DNA of 64,000 nucleotides from Paulinella micropora. Lineage: Eukaryota > Cercozoa > Imbricatea > Euglyphida > Paulinellidae. Positions 9,790 to 18,995 of the stretch are shown here, piece by piece. The notes under the pieces are model-generated. The model was not told where the DNA came from. It did not search any database and saw only the letters and a program-made list of their open reading frames with translations. The DNA lies in assembly GCA_019918135.1 (NCBI GenBank), contig WBZZ01006425.1, positions 48,501-112,500 on the forward strand, given 5' to 3'. Position numbers and translations under genes: made by a program. Every line of letters begins with the position of its first letter. Within the stretch, counting starts at the first letter, position 1.

Positions 9790-10086
9790 TTTTTTGTGTA
9801 TGTGGGGGGAGAGGGGGGGGGGGATTTTGCTCAAAAAGACTCTCTTTAATTTTGTAGGAAGAAAGGAGGCAGAAGGAAAGGCAGGCTCTGTCCCCTTTCT
9901 CTACCTCCCCCCCCCCCTTCTGTCTTTCTCTCTCTCCTCCCCTTCCCCTCCTCCCTCGCCTCTTCCCATCTCCCTCTCTTTCCCCTCGGCCCCCTCTTTC
10001 CTTCTCCCCCATCCTTTCTTTGCATGTTTTGCGGAAGTTTTAGCATTGAAAGAGAGAAACGTCTTCTTTAATAAAAAATACAAGTT
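9790..10086. other. Spacer with long pyrimidine tract and AT-rich box
   Basis: Carries a 120-base C/T tract on the + strand (9900-10015) and, next to the dioxygenase stop, the box CTTTAATAAAAAATAC (10057-10082). On the minus strand this reads as a purine-rich leader ahead of the primase gene. The stretch 10045-10137 recurs at 17155-17240. Confidence 0.5.
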
Positions 10087-11283
10087 TTAGCCCAGCCCGC
10101 TGGCGGGAGGGGGTTCGGGGGGTAGCATCCCCCCCGTGCCGAGCACCAAGGCTCTATAGTCTCTCAGGATGGTCTCGGCGGGGAGCGCACAGCTCTGCAG
10201 GGGTCGGAAGGACTTGTGGCGGGGGTAAGCCAGCTGCTGCGTAATAGCCATGGGCTTGCCAGCGCTGTCGTAGGTCACGTAGTGATTGGTCTGGGCCCCC
10301 CGTCGCACGAACTCTTCGCGATCGCGGCGTACCTTGGCGAGCTCCGCCTGGCCCAATAGCGAGGTTGGGACCAGGTTGACAAACGCCGCCACTCGCAGCC
10401 AGGGGCTGCGTGTCGGGTCCGGGGGCTTGGGGGCGGTAGTGCGTGCTGGTATGTTAGTGTGCGTCACCGCCGAATCGAACAAGAGCAGAGACCCTGCGCG
10501 CACGTGCGGCATGTACCAGACGAGCTTCTGGGGGTCAAAGACCTGCCGCTGGACCCGCAGGGCTTTGTCGCCGTAGGGCACGTAGTTGACGCCGCGGCGC
10601 GGCTTCATGACCTGGAGCACCTTGGCGTGCAATCGCTGGGAGCCCGCGACCGCGGCGAAGCCTCCTGTCTCAAAGCTAGTGTCGGTGAGGCAGAGCATGC
10701 CCTGCAGGCAGCGCCGCCCGCTCAGTGCGGGTGCGGGCGTGGCGCCCTTGTCCATATGTGGCCAGGCGTCCTTGGTCTTGTAGGCGGGATTGTAGGTGAA
10801 ATCACGAAAAACGCTGCAGGTGTCAAAGCTGCTGAGGCAGGGCTCTCCGGGCTGTACGCCCAGGGCGCGTTGGAAGACGTCGGTGCGCCACACCAGCTGC
10901 CGGGCGGCCCACATGAAGCGCGAATGTTGTATGCCGGTCTTGCTGTCCTTGATGATACCTACTGAGTTTATGCCCGGCCAGTTGCTGTTGGTCCAAGTCT
11001 CGGGGTCGCGCGGGTCAATCAGCGGGTTCATGCGCCTCAAGTCTGCATTCAGCAGCTCGAGCAGCGAGGCGACGTCGGTTGGCGAGATGGCGTTCTCGAT
11101 CACGCAGAAGCCCTGCTTGTCAAACTCCGCTAGCCACGCCTTGTGGTCGTCTAGTAGCAGACCGTTCAGGTATGGTTTGATGATGTCTTCTTCACGTGCG
11201 AGCTCCTGCAAGTAAGTTGCATTATCGCTCAACTTTGGCCTTTTCTGACGTCTCGCCTGCTCGGTCACTAGTGCACGCTGCAT
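10087..11283 (-). CDS. Phytanoyl-CoA dioxygenase-like Fe(II)/2-oxoglutarate oxygenase, copy A
   Basis: A 398-residue protein of the PhyH type. The double-stranded beta-helix signature is complete: Fe ligands H176 and D178 (WPHMDKG), distal H275 (SAVTHTN) and R297 (SPWLRVAAF) for 2-oxoglutarate. The ATG at 11283 is chosen because the sequence before it (CTGTTTTTCTTTTTGTACGCAG) looks like a 3' splice site, suggesting a 5'-UTR intron. The C-terminus is formed by a palindromic element (10091-10137) that encodes GGMLPPEPPPASGLG and supplies the stop. Members hydroxylate small molecules, lipids or proteins; the substrate cannot be inferred. The near-identical copy at 13097-14282 is broken. No membrane or secretion signal. 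Confidence 0.85.
   Translation of the reverse strand: MQRALVTEQARRQKRPKLSDNATYLQELAREEDIIKPYLNGLLLDDHKAWLAEFDKQGFCVIENAISPTDVASLLELLNADLRRMNPLIDPRDPETWTNSNWPGINSVGIIKDSKTGIQHSRFMWAARQLVWRTDVFQRALGVQPGEPCLSSFDTCSVFRDFTYNPAYKTKDAWPHMDKGATPAPALSGRRCLQGMLCLTDTSFETGGFAAVAGSQRLHAKVLQVMKPRRGVNYVPYGDKALRVQRQVFDPQKLVWYMPHVRAGSLLLFDSAVTHTNIPARTTAPKPPDPTRSPWLRVAAFVNLVPTSLLGQAELAKVRRDREEFVRRGAQTNHYVTYDSAGKPMAITQQLAYPRHKSFRPLQSCALPAETILRDYRALVLGTGGMLPPEPPPASGLG
10091..10137 (+). repeat. Double-hairpin palindromic element, copy 6, shortened first hairpin
   Basis: CAGCCCGCTGGCGGG, linker with TTCGG, then GGGGGGTAGCATCCCCCCC. It forms the C-terminal codons of dioxygenase copy A. Confidence 0.8.
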
Positions 11284-11602
11284 GCGTGCTCTGCGTACAA
11301 AAAGAAAAACAGAGACCTGAGCTCGGAGGCACGACATTTTAGACACACACGCACACATCTCGTCGCCAAACTCCATCCCCACCTTGGGAGGAGGGGGGGG
11401 GGGGGTGCCCCCCGGGAGGAAGCTCCCCGGGGAGCCCGACGTGACTATAATAGATGGGCGCGGAAGCTCTCCTCCTCACGATGAATAAAAAACTGTCCTG
11501 GGCATTGCTATATTTTGTGCGTACTAGCTTCCCACACACTTAAGCTACCGCCACAGTAAAAAAGAGCCACGCCTGTCCGGAGCTAGAGAATTTATTGATT
11601 GA

Positions 11603-12151
11603 TTGAGTGAACAGAAGGATAAGAAGTTGTACCTACGCAGAAACCCCAACTATGCTTTCGCGGCACAAAACTTCGGAGTCTGGCTTGGCACCGATGGCGA
11701 CCCAACGGGTCGTTGGGTTGATGTTGGCGAGCGTCCTGCTGCAAATTGTGTACAGAGTCCGCTTCCTGAACTATACCTTGATTGTGTACCCTGCCGAAGA
11801 GGCGATGTTTCCCTGTGGCTCCCCGCGATCTCCCGGCTACAAATAGAGTGTGTGACGGTAAATGAAATGAAACGCATGCTGGCTGCAAGAAAAAGAGATG
11901 CAAAAAAAAGAAATAACTCGGAGTTTTATGTTATCCATGGACACGAGGACGAGAAGGCGCTTATAGAAGAGCAAGGCGTCTATCTACCAGAGGAGTTGAA
12001 AGACAAAGGAATCGAGGACCTCGTGCTTCAAATCCTGTACCGGTCCGGGAACCCTCACTGGTTTGGAACTCGCAGAGCGAGTACGTGCCCTGTGGCTAGC
12101 AAGGCTGATCCCCCCCGGATTGCTGTCGAATCCGAAGGGGAAGGGGAATAG
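11603..12151 (+). CDS. Unknown protein, probably 5'-truncated
   Basis: Open from just after an in-frame TGA near 11600 to the stop at 12151, without an ATG until 11867. The left edge coincides with the end of duplicated segment A, so the gene was probably cut when the dioxygenase block was duplicated or inserted. The first 85 residues are mixed and the last 95 hydrophilic, beginning MKRMLAARKRDAKKR. If the ATG at 11867 is used the product is about 95 residues. A motif inside it, CCCCGCGATCTCCCGGCT (11820-11837), recurs at 13000-13017. The family is not recognised. The following membrane-protein gene starts 110 bases downstream on the same strand. Confidence 0.45.
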   Translation: MSEQKDKKLYLRRNPNYAFAAQNFGVWLGTDGDPTGRWVDVGERPAANCVQSPLPELYLDCVPCRRGDVSLWLPAISRLQIECVTVNEMKRMLAARKRDAKKRNNSEFYVIHGHEDEKALIEEQGVYLPEELKDKGIEDLVLQILYRSGNPHWFGTRRASTCPVASKADPPRIAVESEGEGE

Positions 12152-12260
12152 GGGCCGATATGAGCTCTAAAAAATCGTTTTTTGAGCCATGCTGCTTATG
12201 TTAAAAAAGGTTAAAAAAAAGGAGAGAGATTGCCTTTTTAAATATATCAGACTAACCAGA

Positions 12261-12962
12261 ATGAAAAAATCGTTGTTGCTTTGGGCCTTCCTGTTACTGC
12301 GCGGTCAGCTGCAGCTACTGGTGGCGGGTTTTCACTACACGAACACTAGTAGCGTTGAAGACATAACTCTTAAGATTCAGGCAGGCGGCGCTGACAGTGA
12401 TGATGATGAATCAAGCAAGGTTAACAACTGCAAAGAGAGACACATTAGAAATCTGCGTTGGAAACAAGTCAACTCTTCGAACGGGACCGTGGGTACGATT
12501 TCTGTCAGGCCTTTCGCAGATGCCGAGAGATGCTATCTTTTGCAGAAGCTCAACTTCTATTACGAACCTACCAAAACCCATAATGTGGCCAATCTAACCG
12601 CAAGCGCGGCATGGTGGGAACGGCAAGGCGAGCAATGTCGTGCAGGACCCCGTGCGTACACAGCCCTAAAAGTGAACAAAAGGCGTTCGAGAAAATCGAA
12701 AGACTTCGAGTTTAGCTGGCAGCCTAATTGCGACGGAGACTGCAGTATTACCTACGCCTTCAATGTCGAATGTCAGCCAAAGGGCAGATATATCTTCATG
12801 GTGGCTTTTCTGCTCTTTTTCATCCCGCTCGTTCTGAGTGCACTTATCTGTTGCTGTGTCAATGGCCTTGAAAGATTTTTTTGTCCTTGGTTTTTTTTAA
12901 GTCTGGTGCCGGGCTTGCCGGCGTTATGTGTGTACTTAACGCCAGTCTGGATTAGTATTTAG
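12261..12962 (+). CDS. Secreted/membrane glycoprotein with signal peptide and two C-terminal helices
   Basis: A 233-residue membrane protein. The ATG at 12261 gives a textbook signal peptide (MKKSLLLWAFLLLRGQLQL). An ectodomain of about 150 residues follows with several N-glycosylation sites and paired cysteines. Then a hydrophobic helix (YIFMVAFLLFFIPLVLSALI) next to CCC, and a last hydrophobic segment (LVPGLPALCVYLTPVWISI) that ends the protein. Upstream ORF codons in the same frame are AT-rich and unlikely to be translated. This suggests a viral envelope or host-membrane protein. It lies between the two dioxygenase copies and is not itself duplicated. No family is recognised. Confidence 0.7.
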   Translation: MKKSLLLWAFLLLRGQLQLLVAGFHYTNTSSVEDITLKIQAGGADSDDDESSKVNNCKERHIRNLRWKQVNSSNGTVGTISVRPFADAERCYLLQKLNFYYEPTKTHNVANLTASAAWWERQGEQCRAGPRAYTALKVNKRRSRKSKDFEFSWQPNCDGDCSITYAFNVECQPKGRYIFMVAFLLFFIPLVLSALICCCVNGLERFFCPWFFLSLVPGLPALCVYLTPVWISI

Positions 12963-13096
12963 CGCAGCCCGCTGCCGCCGGGCGCTGTTTCCTTGTGGCT
13001 CCCCGCGATCTCCCGGCTTGTTGGCTGAAAGAAAGAGAGAAAACATTTGCTTTTTGATTAATTTAAAAAAAGAAATGTACACGTTTCTGTTAGGTT

Positions 13097-14282
13097 TCAG
13101 CGCAGCCCGCTGGCGGGAGGGGACAGCAGGGGGGGTTCGGGGGGCAGCATGCCCCCCGTGCCAAGCACCAAGGCTGCATAGTCTGTCAGGATGGTCTCGG
13201 CGGGGAGCGCACAGCTCTGCAGGGGCCGGAAGGACTTGTGGCGGGGGTAGGCCAGCTGCTGCGTGATAGCCATGGGCTTGCCAGCGCTGTCGTAGGTCAC
13301 GTAGTGGTTGGTTTGTGCCCCCCGCCGCACGAACTCTTCGCGATCGCGGCGTACCTTGGCGAGCTCGGGGTCGCCCAAGAGCGAGGTCGGGACCAGGTTG
13401 ACAAAGGCCGCCACTCGCAACCAGGGGCTGCGAGTCGGGTCCGGGAGCGTGCGGGTTAGTGTGCGTCACCGCCGAATCGAACAAAAGCAGAGACCCCGCG
13501 CGCACGTGCGGCATGTACCAGACGAGCCCCTGTGGGTCGAAGAGCTGCCGCTGGACCCGCAGGGCTTTGTCGCCGTAGGGCACGTAGTTGACGCCGCGGC
13601 GCGGCTTCATGAGCTCGAGCACCTTGGCGTGCAGGCGCTGGGAGCCCGCGACCGCGGCGAAGCCGCCTGTGTCGAAGCTGGTGTCGGTGAGGCAGAGCAT
13701 GCCCTGCAGGCAGCGCCGCCCGCTCAGTGCGGGTGCGGGCGTGGCGCCCTTGTCCATGTGTGGCCAGGCGTCCTTGGTCTTGTAGGCGGGATTGTGGGTG
13801 AAATCACGAAAAATGCTGCAGGTGTCAAAGCTACTGAGACAGGGCTCCCCGGGCTGTACGTCCAGGGCGCGTTGGAAGACGTTGGTGCGCCATACCAACT
13901 GCCGGGTTTCCCACATAAACCGGCCGTGCTGGATGCCTGTCTTGTTGTCCTTGATAATACCTACTGAGTTTATGCCCGGCCAGTTGCTGTTGGTCCAAGT
14001 CTCGGGGTCGCACGGGTCGATGAGCGGGTTTATGCGCCTCAAGTCTGCATTCAACAGTTTGAGCAGCGAGGCGACCTCGGTTGGCGAGATGGCGTTCTCG
14101 ATCACGCAAAAGCCCTGCTTGTCAAACTCCGCTAGCCACGCCTGGTGGTCGTCTAATAGCAGACCGTTCAGGTATGGTTTGATGACGTCTTCACGCGCGA
14201 GCTCCTGCAGGTAAGTGCCTGCAGGGCCCAGCTTGGCCCTTTTCTGACGTCCCGCCGGCTCGGTCACTAGTGCACGCTGCAT
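13097..14282 (-). pseudogene. Phytanoyl-CoA dioxygenase-like, copy B, broken by a 20-base deletion
   Basis: Very similar to copy A over its whole length, with ATG at 14282 and the Fe ligands (WPHMDKG) and distal His (SAVTHTN) intact. Compared with copy A it lacks 20 bases near 13450, so the frame changes right after the distal His. The normal frame reopens at 13420 (RVAAFVNLVPTSLL) and runs to 13097, ending in a palindromic element. The shifted frame continues to 12936 and overlaps the 3' end of the membrane-protein gene. The 2-oxoglutarate-binding Arg is therefore lost from the main product, which should be inactive. Confidence 0.75.
13101..13159 (+). repeat. Double-hairpin palindromic element, copy 7
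   Basis: CAGCCCGCTGGCGGG, linker GCAGGGGGGGTTCGG, then GGGGGGCAGCATGCCCCCC. Same site as copy 6 in the other dioxygenase copy, so it was inserted before the duplication. Confidence 0.85.
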
Positions 14283-14623
14283 GCGTGCTCTGCGTACAAA
14301 AAGAAAAACAGAGACCTGAGCTCGGAGGCACGACATTCCAGACACACACACACACACACACACACACATCTCGTCGCCCAACTCCATCCCCGCCTTGGGA
14401 GGCGGGGGGGGGTGCCCCCCGGGAGGAAGCTAAGTACAGGCCCGACGTGACTGTAATAGATGGGCGCGGAAGCTCTCCTTACGATGAATAAAAAACTGTC
14501 CTGAGCATTGCTATATTTTGTGCTTACTAGCTTCCCACACACTTAAGCTACCGCCACAGTAAAAAAGAGCCACGCCTGTCCGGAGCTAGAGAATTTATTG
14601 ATTGATTGAGTGAATTAGTGCCA

Positions 14624-16974
14624 TCAGCTTCTAAATGAGCGCAACAAACGCTGAAGGGCGGGAATACCACCACCCTCTTCTTCCTCATCCGTGTCCTCTT
14701 CTTCCTCATTCGTGTCCTCTTCTTCCTCATCCGTGTCCTCTTCTTCCTCATCCGTGTCCTCCCTCACTTTTGTTATCGGCCGACGCACAACCAATCTTTT
14801 GCACCATTTTGTTGTTGTGTGGAGTTTAGGTACGTTAAGTTTAGGCATGTTACTGTTCCCCGAAAAATCCAGGGTGAACCTCCCGCGGCATTGAAAGCCC
14901 GACGGTACGGTAAAGCTCTGTAGACCGGGGCAGTCGGTGAAAGTCACCTTGAGCTCTTGGCTGATATCCCAGCCTTCGGGCATGGAAAAATCTTTCAAAA
15001 GCGGCAAGCCTCCGAAACAAAGCTCTGCCTTCTGGCACCGGAGGTTTTTAGGTAGGCGGATAGTCTCGAGCTTGTAACAAAGCCTGCTGTTAGCGTCAGT
15101 TTGCGTTTAACCCGCCAATGGGCGCTCTCTAAGCAAAGGCTTTGAAGATTCTTTAAACTCTCCAATCCCAGGCCTGCCTCCTTGCACCTGAGCTGGGGCA
15201 GAATAAAATTCTCTAGCTGTTTACAATCCGCAATAAATGCAACAAACTTTTTTTGGCTGACCTCCGTCGACAAGCAAACTTGTTCTAGCAGTTGACACTC
15301 TCTGATGTATAAGGTAAGATCCTTCATCTTTTTTTGGTCTGGACTGAGGAAAAGGGTTTTTATGTCACTCCTCACTAGCTCAATATGCATGTTCACCCCC
15401 GCGGCTAGGATCTGTAGGTCTGCCGCCCCCTTTCCGTCCTCGTGGAGGCTTGAATACCGAGAAACACGGATCTCTGTAAGATCGGGTTGTCGTTGTTTAA
15501 CTTTGGTCGCAGGCGCGCTGGCAGTGCGAATACTTTGGAGCCGAGGGCAGGATTCGACTTTGAGTCTGAGACAGCTGCCCTCGACCGCAAGGTCGAGGGC
15601 GAGGTCGAGAGCTGCTGCCCCAAAGCGTGCGGGAAGAACGAGCTCGCGGAGTTCATCTAAGCTATGAAGTTCAACGGAGGCCTTCTGGCATGCGAGGTGG
15701 GTTGGTAATCCGATAGTTTCAAGCTTATGGCAAGATCTAAAATCGGCCTTGTACCCATCGCCCGTGATCTCCCAGAGCGCGGGCTGGCTAAGCTTGCTGA
15801 GGCTATCCAAGGTATAGAAGAAAAGCTCAGCCTTTTGGCACTGCAGTTGGTCGGGCAAAGCGATTTTGGCTAGTTTGTCGCAATGGCCGATTTCCAATTT
15901 ACTTTCTTCTACGAGGTTGAGGTCGCGTGGTAAGCTGACCTGCTCTAGGTCAGAGCAAAACTCTACTCTCAGACCAAGGTGTGTCAACGACGCCCTGTCT
16001 TTTAAACGATAGAGGCTGAGGACCTTGGCATAACAAGACGCAACTGATACATCCCAGACACCCGCGGCGTAGATATCCAAGCCCTCGCCCTCCTTGCCCG
16101 ATCTGCTGAGCTGCAGGACTGCCGGTCGTAGCGTTGGGTCAACACGGGTTCTTGCTAGCGCCGCGCTTGCCTCGACTCTCCGCAGGTTTGGGCATTTATA
16201 CAGCTTCAGTTTAAAACCGTCCGAGGCCGCAGTCTTTTCGTCGTCAGGGTGCTGGCTAAAAACAAACCGCTTGAGCTTGAAGCAGTGGTACAACTTGAGA
16301 GCGTTCTGCTTCGACAGCCTGAGCCGGAGGTGCACCAAGCAAAGGTCCTCATTGAGGCATTTCTTTATGACTAGCGCTTCCTTTTTTTCTAGCCGAAGCT
16401 TTAGGTTGTGCAAGCACAGGTGTTTTATGCGTGGATAACCATAAACACTAGCATCACAGAGCTCTACCAAAGGAAAGTAGTTCCCATTCTCCTGGGTGAG
16501 AATCGTGTGATTGTTCTGGTTGGACGCGTCGTCTCCGGACAGGGCTAGACTTTTTAAATCCCACCAGTCTCTGCCCCATAGTAGACTTTTGAACCTCAAA
16601 TGATCTGAGGCTTCCTTGTGCGTCTGCAGCACGTGAACAACCGCCGATTCTGCTGCGGCCCAATAATCGCTTTTCGCCCCGCTGCGAGGTTGGGGGACAG
16701 GCAGAGTGGTTATACGTATTTTGCGGTCCTCCGCTATCCGGCGGACAAGCTTTATTTGGTTATCTTGCAGTAACAAGGGTGTTTCCTCCTTTCCGTTGTA
16801 ATAATAGTGAAGCAGCATGGAAGCCAGCAGCGCAGACCCCCTCTCGCCGCCTAGCTTTCTTGGCGGGTAGTTGTGGTTTGTTGCATAAAGCAACGCCTCG
16901 CCCTCCGGTCTGAGATACAAGGTTGTTAGCTGCTCGCGAATGTCGTCTGGGAGATCAAAAATTCTGTGAGACAT
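14624..16974 (-). CDS. LRR-like protein with acidic C-terminal repeats, one frame change
   Basis: ATG at 16974 (MSHRIFDLPDDIREQL). The start resembles an F-box-like helix (LPDDIREQLTTLYL). The body is a series of irregular leucine-rich units of about 25-45 residues in which a C-x-K-L-x-x-I pattern recurs (CHKLETIGLP, CDKLAKIALP). The main frame ends at 14995. From about 15090 another frame carries further units of the same kind (YKLETIRLPKNLRCQKAEL) and ends at 14624 after four copies of DT(D/N)EEEE. The whole is about 780 residues if the break near 15095 is a sequencing or decay indel. LRR/F-box-type proteins in large DNA viruses often recruit host ubiquitin ligases; here this is inference. 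A partial copy lies upstream at 17245-17950. Confidence 0.65.
14685..14765 (-). repeat. 21-bp coding tandem repeat, four units
   Basis: Four near-identical 21-base units (GTGTCCTCTTCTTCCTCATC) encode DTDEEEE at the C-terminus of the LRR-like protein. Confidence 0.8.
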
Positions 16975-17014
16975 TCTTTCTCAAACTTTTCGTCTTTTTA
17001 CAAAGGAAAGCGAA

Positions 17015-17110
17015 GGGGCAAAGCAAAGGTGAGTGGAGGAGGGAGGCGGGAGGGGAAGGGCTCTGCCCCCCCCCCCCCCCCCTTCCCCTCCCCTTGCTCT
17101 CTCTGTCCCA
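17015..17110. promoter_or_regulatory. Purine/pyrimidine inverted repeat upstream of the LRR-like gene
   Basis: GGGAGGGGAAGGG faces CCCTTCCCCTCC across a C run and can form a long hairpin. The same arrangement is found in the copied flank at 18020-18065. Position suggests a leader structure or the 3'-end signal of the preceding transcript; the role is unknown. Confidence 0.45.
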
Positions 17111-17154
17111 TGACTGAGAAAAAAGTTTCTTTAAATAAAAAACGTGACTTACTT

Positions 17155-17240
17155 AGCATAGAAAGAGAGAAACGTCTTCTTTAATAAAAATACAGGTTTT
17201 GATCCGTTTTAGCCCGGCCCGGGGGGCAGCATGCCCCCCG
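17155..17240 (+). repeat. Copy of the dioxygenase 3' flank with half a palindromic element
   Basis: GAGAGAAACGTCTTCTTTAA and the following bases match 10045-10090. Only the second hairpin, GGGGGGCAGCATGCCCCCC (17219-17237), remains. Confidence 0.7.
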
Positions 17241-17244
17241 TGTC

Positions 17245-17950
17245 CTCCCTCACCTTTCTTGGCTGACCTCCTTCGACAAGCAAACTTGTTCTAGCAGTTG
17301 ACAGTCTCTGATGTCTAGGGTAAGATTCTTCATTTTGGTCTGGACTGAGGAAAAAGGTTTTTATGTCACTCCTCAACGTATGTCAAAGGCGCACTGTCTT
17401 TTAAACGATAGAGGCTGAGGACCCTGGCATAACAACTATCAACTGACACATCCCAGACACCCGCGGCGTAGATATCCAAGTCCTTGTCCCGCTTGCCCGA
17501 ATCTATAAGACTCAGAGTAGGGGCTCGCAGCGTTGGGTTAAAACGGGTCTGGGTAGCGCCGCTTGCCTCGACTCTCCGCAGGTTTGAGCATCCGTCCACT
17601 TTCAGTGCAAAACCGTCCGAGGCCGCAGCCTTTTCGTCGTCCGGGTGCTGGCTAAAAACAAACCGCTTGAGATTAAAGCACTTGTACAACTTGAGAGCGT
17701 TCTGCTCCGACAGCCTGAGCCTGAGGTGCAGAAAGCAAAGCTCCTCATTGAGGCATTCCTTTATGACCAGCGCTTCATTTTTTTCTAGCCGAAGCTTTAG
17801 GTTGTGCAAGCACAGGTGCTTTATGCGTAAGCGAAAAAGCCCGTGCTCTGCCTGGTTGCATCAAGCAATGCTTCAACCTCCGGTTTGAGATACAAGGTTG
17901 TTAGCTGCTCGCAAATGTCGTCTGGGAGATCAAAAATTCTGTGAGACATC
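17245..17950 (-). pseudogene. Partial, internally deleted copy of the LRR-like gene
   Basis: Three blocks match the LRR-like gene in order. 17250-17375 matches 15255-15375; 17376-17825 matches about 15979-16427; 17840-17950 matches 16865-16975 including the start codon. The intervening parts are deleted. The longest surviving frame (17366-17809) encodes 147 residues. The 5' flank is also copied: 17950-18118 matches 16975-17145 with its hairpin and AT-rich box. So this is a truncated duplicate of gene plus promoter region, unlikely to be functional. Confidence 0.75.
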
Positions 17951-18118
17951 CTTCTCAAACTTTGCGTCTTTTTACAAAGGGAAAGCGAAGGGGCAAAGCA
18001 AAGGTGAGTGGAGGAGGGAGGCGAGAGGGGAAGGGCTTTTTTGCTTCCCTTCCCCTCCCCTTTCTCTTTCCTTCACCTCAGGACTGAGAAAAAGGTTTCT
18101 TTTAATAAAAAACGTGAC

Positions 18119-18778
18119 TTACTTTATAGTCTTCGACGCCGGGGGGAAGGGGGGGAGGGCTGGGTGCTGTTTTCTGCGGTGTCTTTGTAAAAGGTAGTTG
18201 GCGTAATAAAGCTTGCCGCAGTCTTCGCAGCCGTAAGGTCCAACGAGCGTATGCTTCCGCCGCGTGTGCATGGTGAGGAGGTATTTATTAAAAAAGCCTT
18301 GTCCGCAAAAGTCACAAACCCAAGACTTTGCTGCCGAATGCACGCGCTCGACGTGAATCCGCAACTGAGCCGGAGCAGGGAAGGTGCGCGGGCAGTGCTG
18401 GCAAGTAAAGGGCTTTTGTCCCGTGTGTCTTCGCAGGTGCAGCGCGCGTTGGCTGGCAACCGGAAAGCTCTTGGCGCAATGTGGACAGGGAAAAGGTTTT
18501 TCGCCGGTGTGCATGCGTCTTCGGTGGACGGTGAGGTCGTGGGGGCGCGCGAAGGCTCGGCCGCAGTCTCCGCAAATATGTTCCTTTCGTCGTGTGGCAG
18601 TGACGGTAGTGGTGGTGGTGGTGGTGGGAGGTGGGGGGCCAGCTGTAGCCTCTGTCCAGGCTGGAATTAGTAGCAGAGAGAGCTCCGTCAGGGGCTCGAG
18701 ATCAGTCAGGGGCTCAAGCTCTGTCAGGGGCTCGAGCTCGATCTGGAGCCAGTATTCGGGTGTGAGTGACGTCTCCAT
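18119..18778 (-). CDS. C2H2 zinc-finger protein with five fingers
   Basis: A 219-residue protein, ATG at 18778. An acidic N-terminus carries a short repeat (LEPLTELEPLTDLEPL), then a Thr-rich linker. Five consecutive C2H2 fingers follow: CGDCGRAF..HRRRMH, CPHCAKSF..HLRRH, CQHCPRTF..HVERVH, CDFCGQGF..HTRRKH and CEDCGKLY..HRRKQH. Linkers such as TGEKPF and TGQKPF are the canonical DNA-binding type. It probably acts as a nuclear transcription factor on viral or host promoters, which fits a nuclear phase for this virus. The finger arrangement is of ordinary eukaryotic type, so it may be host-derived. The binding site cannot be read from sequence. Confidence 0.85.
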   Translation of the reverse strand: METSLTPEYWLQIELEPLTELEPLTDLEPLTELSLLLIPAWTEATAGPPPPTTTTTTTVTATRRKEHICGDCGRAFARPHDLTVHRRRMHTGEKPFPCPHCAKSFPVASQRALHLRRHTGQKPFTCQHCPRTFPAPAQLRIHVERVHSAAKSWVCDFCGQGFFNKYLLTMHTRRKHTLVGPYGCEDCGKLYYANYLLQRHRRKQHPALPPFPPASKTIK

Positions 18779-18995
18779 CCTGCCGACACTTGTTTCCTTT
18801 TCAGCCCGTTTTCAGTGGGCTAAGAGAGAGAGACACTGAGGGGGGGGACACTCCCCCCCCCCCCCCCTAGCACCTTCGGCTTGGGAGAGGGGGGGGGAGT
18901 GCCCCCCCCCCTACCCCTCCCCCCTCCTCCCCCTCCCCCCCCCCCCCCCCCGAGGATGCGATTACAAAGAGGGCACAAAAGGCGAGAGACACAGA
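18779..18995. other. Divergent spacer with stacked G/C hairpins
   Basis: Lies between the divergent zinc-finger and repeat-unit genes. It holds GGGGGGGGACACTCCCCCCC, a second G9/C10 pair (18886-18912) and a C18 run, so strong secondary structure is expected. Promoters for both genes must lie here, but no clear TATA box is seen. Confidence 0.45.

Larger units (their letters stand above)
10045..11612. repeat. Large direct duplication, copy A (pair with 13093-14614)
   Basis: Contains the intact dioxygenase-like gene and its upstream region, ending in TTATTGATTGATTGAGTGAA. The pair agree closely from about 10091 to 11612; the sequences diverge sharply after that shared motif. The leftmost part (10045-10137) matches 17155-17240 instead. 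Confidence 0.85.
13093..14614. repeat. Large direct duplication, copy B (pair with 10045-11612)
   Basis: Repeats the dioxygenase gene and its 5' flank, including the TACCGCCACAGTAAAAAAGA stretch and the end motif TTATTGATTGATTGAGTGAA. Differences include a 20-base deletion near 13450 and a longer CA repeat (14343-14367). Confidence 0.85.
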
